From CAZXDS01 sp964639525 (lineage in GTDB: Bacteria; Bacteroidota; Ignavibacteria; Ignavibacteriales; Melioribacteraceae): a DNA stretch of 22,675 nt. Below are positions 22,394 to 22,675 of this stretch, piece by piece. A program made the translations under genes and the position numbers. Under the pieces are notes generated by a model. It worked only from the letters and a program-made list of their open reading frames with translations, searched no databases and was not told where the DNA came from. The stretch's first letter is position 1. Each line of letters opens with the position of its first letter. The DNA lies in assembly GCA_964639525.1 (NCBI GenBank), contig CAZXDS010000031.1:1-22675 (forward strand), given 5' to 3'.

Positions 22394-22675
22394 AAAAGAT
22401 TGCGTTTATAGTCCTAAGTCTGATGTTTCTCTTTGGCTGCAGTACAAAAACTAAATATGATTATTCAAAAGAGATAAAATTAAAGGGAATGAACCCAATT
22501 AGCGCTGCTGTTGGTAAAAGCGGAATCTGGGTTTCGGATTCAAAAAATAATGAAATTATTAAAATAAATGAAAGCGGTAAAATACTTGAAAAATTCACGG
22601 GATTTAAACGACCGATGCATATTTCTTTTTTCAAAGGGAAAGTTTACATTCCCGAATATTTGAATGACTCTCTCA
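22390..22675 (+). CDS. Beta-propeller lipoprotein (3' partial)
   Basis: The frame runs off the right edge after 95 residues. It opens with MKKIAFIVLSLMFLFGC, a lipobox with Cys at 17, so the product is a lipoprotein. The visible rest holds NHL/SMP-30-like repeat wording (GIWVSDSKNNEIIKINESGK; KVYIPEYL), as in propeller proteins. Its start overlaps the HMA gene stop, so both are made from one mRNA. The role cannot be told from the fragment; an envelope-associated scaffold or binding protein is possible. Confidence 0.7.
   Translation, partial: MKKIAFIVLSLMFLFGCSTKTKYDYSKEIKLKGMNPISAAVGKSGIWVSDSKNNEIIKINESGKILEKFTGFKRPMHISFFKGKVYIPEYLNDSL

Overview
The window is an AT-rich bacterial segment in which every convincing gene lies on the + strand. 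Most genes have a purine-rich Shine-Dalgarno site (AGGAG/GGAGG), and many products have a signal peptide ending in A-Q. Gene content and base composition suggest an Ignavibacteriota/Bacteroidota-type (FCB group) organism, probably a metagenome scaffold. This placement is an inference, as no rRNA or tRNA is present to test it. Two runs of 100 N interrupt the sequence. Each is flanked by the same 55 bases on both sides, so they look like assembler gaps between overlapping contigs. Removing the Ns and one copy of the overlap restores an intact gene in each case.

The window is almost wholly a copper/silver-type metal-resistance island. Positions 1-780 hold the tail of an unrelated gene and a small Cys/Met-rich exported protein. 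Positions 836-6949 encode a CusC-CusB-CusA tripartite efflux pump. CusA keeps the three-methionine Cu(I)/Ag(I) site, and CusB has a metal-binding domain at each end. Next come a 32-residue membrane peptide with a Cys-Cys end (6981), a PII-like protein (7116-7606, across a gap), an exported protein with four 25-residue Met-rich repeats and a CusB-like C-terminal domain (7695), a second Met-rich exported protein (8428) and an outer-membrane barrel (8978).

Positions 9846-13784 hold a DUF2231-type membrane protein, a small polytopic membrane protein (across the second gap), a SHOCT-domain peptide, a 55-residue Cys/His membrane peptide and a CopB-type P1B ATPase with a CPH motif and a His-rich N-terminus. 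Positions 14022-18760 hold another barrel, a geranylgeranyl-reductase-like flavoprotein with a Cys/His-rich tail, a YHS-type zinc/copper knuckle, a Tat-exported multicopper oxidase with its type 1 copper site in domain 1, and a large outer-membrane protein.

Positions 18836-22675 hold a DUF302 protein, a CsoR-like repressor lacking the usual copper ligands, a thioredoxin-like protein, two outer-membrane barrels, an exported HMA-like copper-binding protein and the start of a beta-propeller lipoprotein.

A working model is that CopB moves copper from cytoplasm to periplasm. The multicopper oxidase converts Cu(I) to Cu(II) there, the Met-rich and HMBD proteins buffer Cu(I), and CusCBA expels it. 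The PII-like and CsoR-like proteins are candidate regulators. The most unusual elements are the HMBD module shared by CusB and the Met-repeat protein, the domain-1 type 1 site of the oxidase, the ligand-less CsoR-like protein and the flavoprotein with a metal-binding-like tail.
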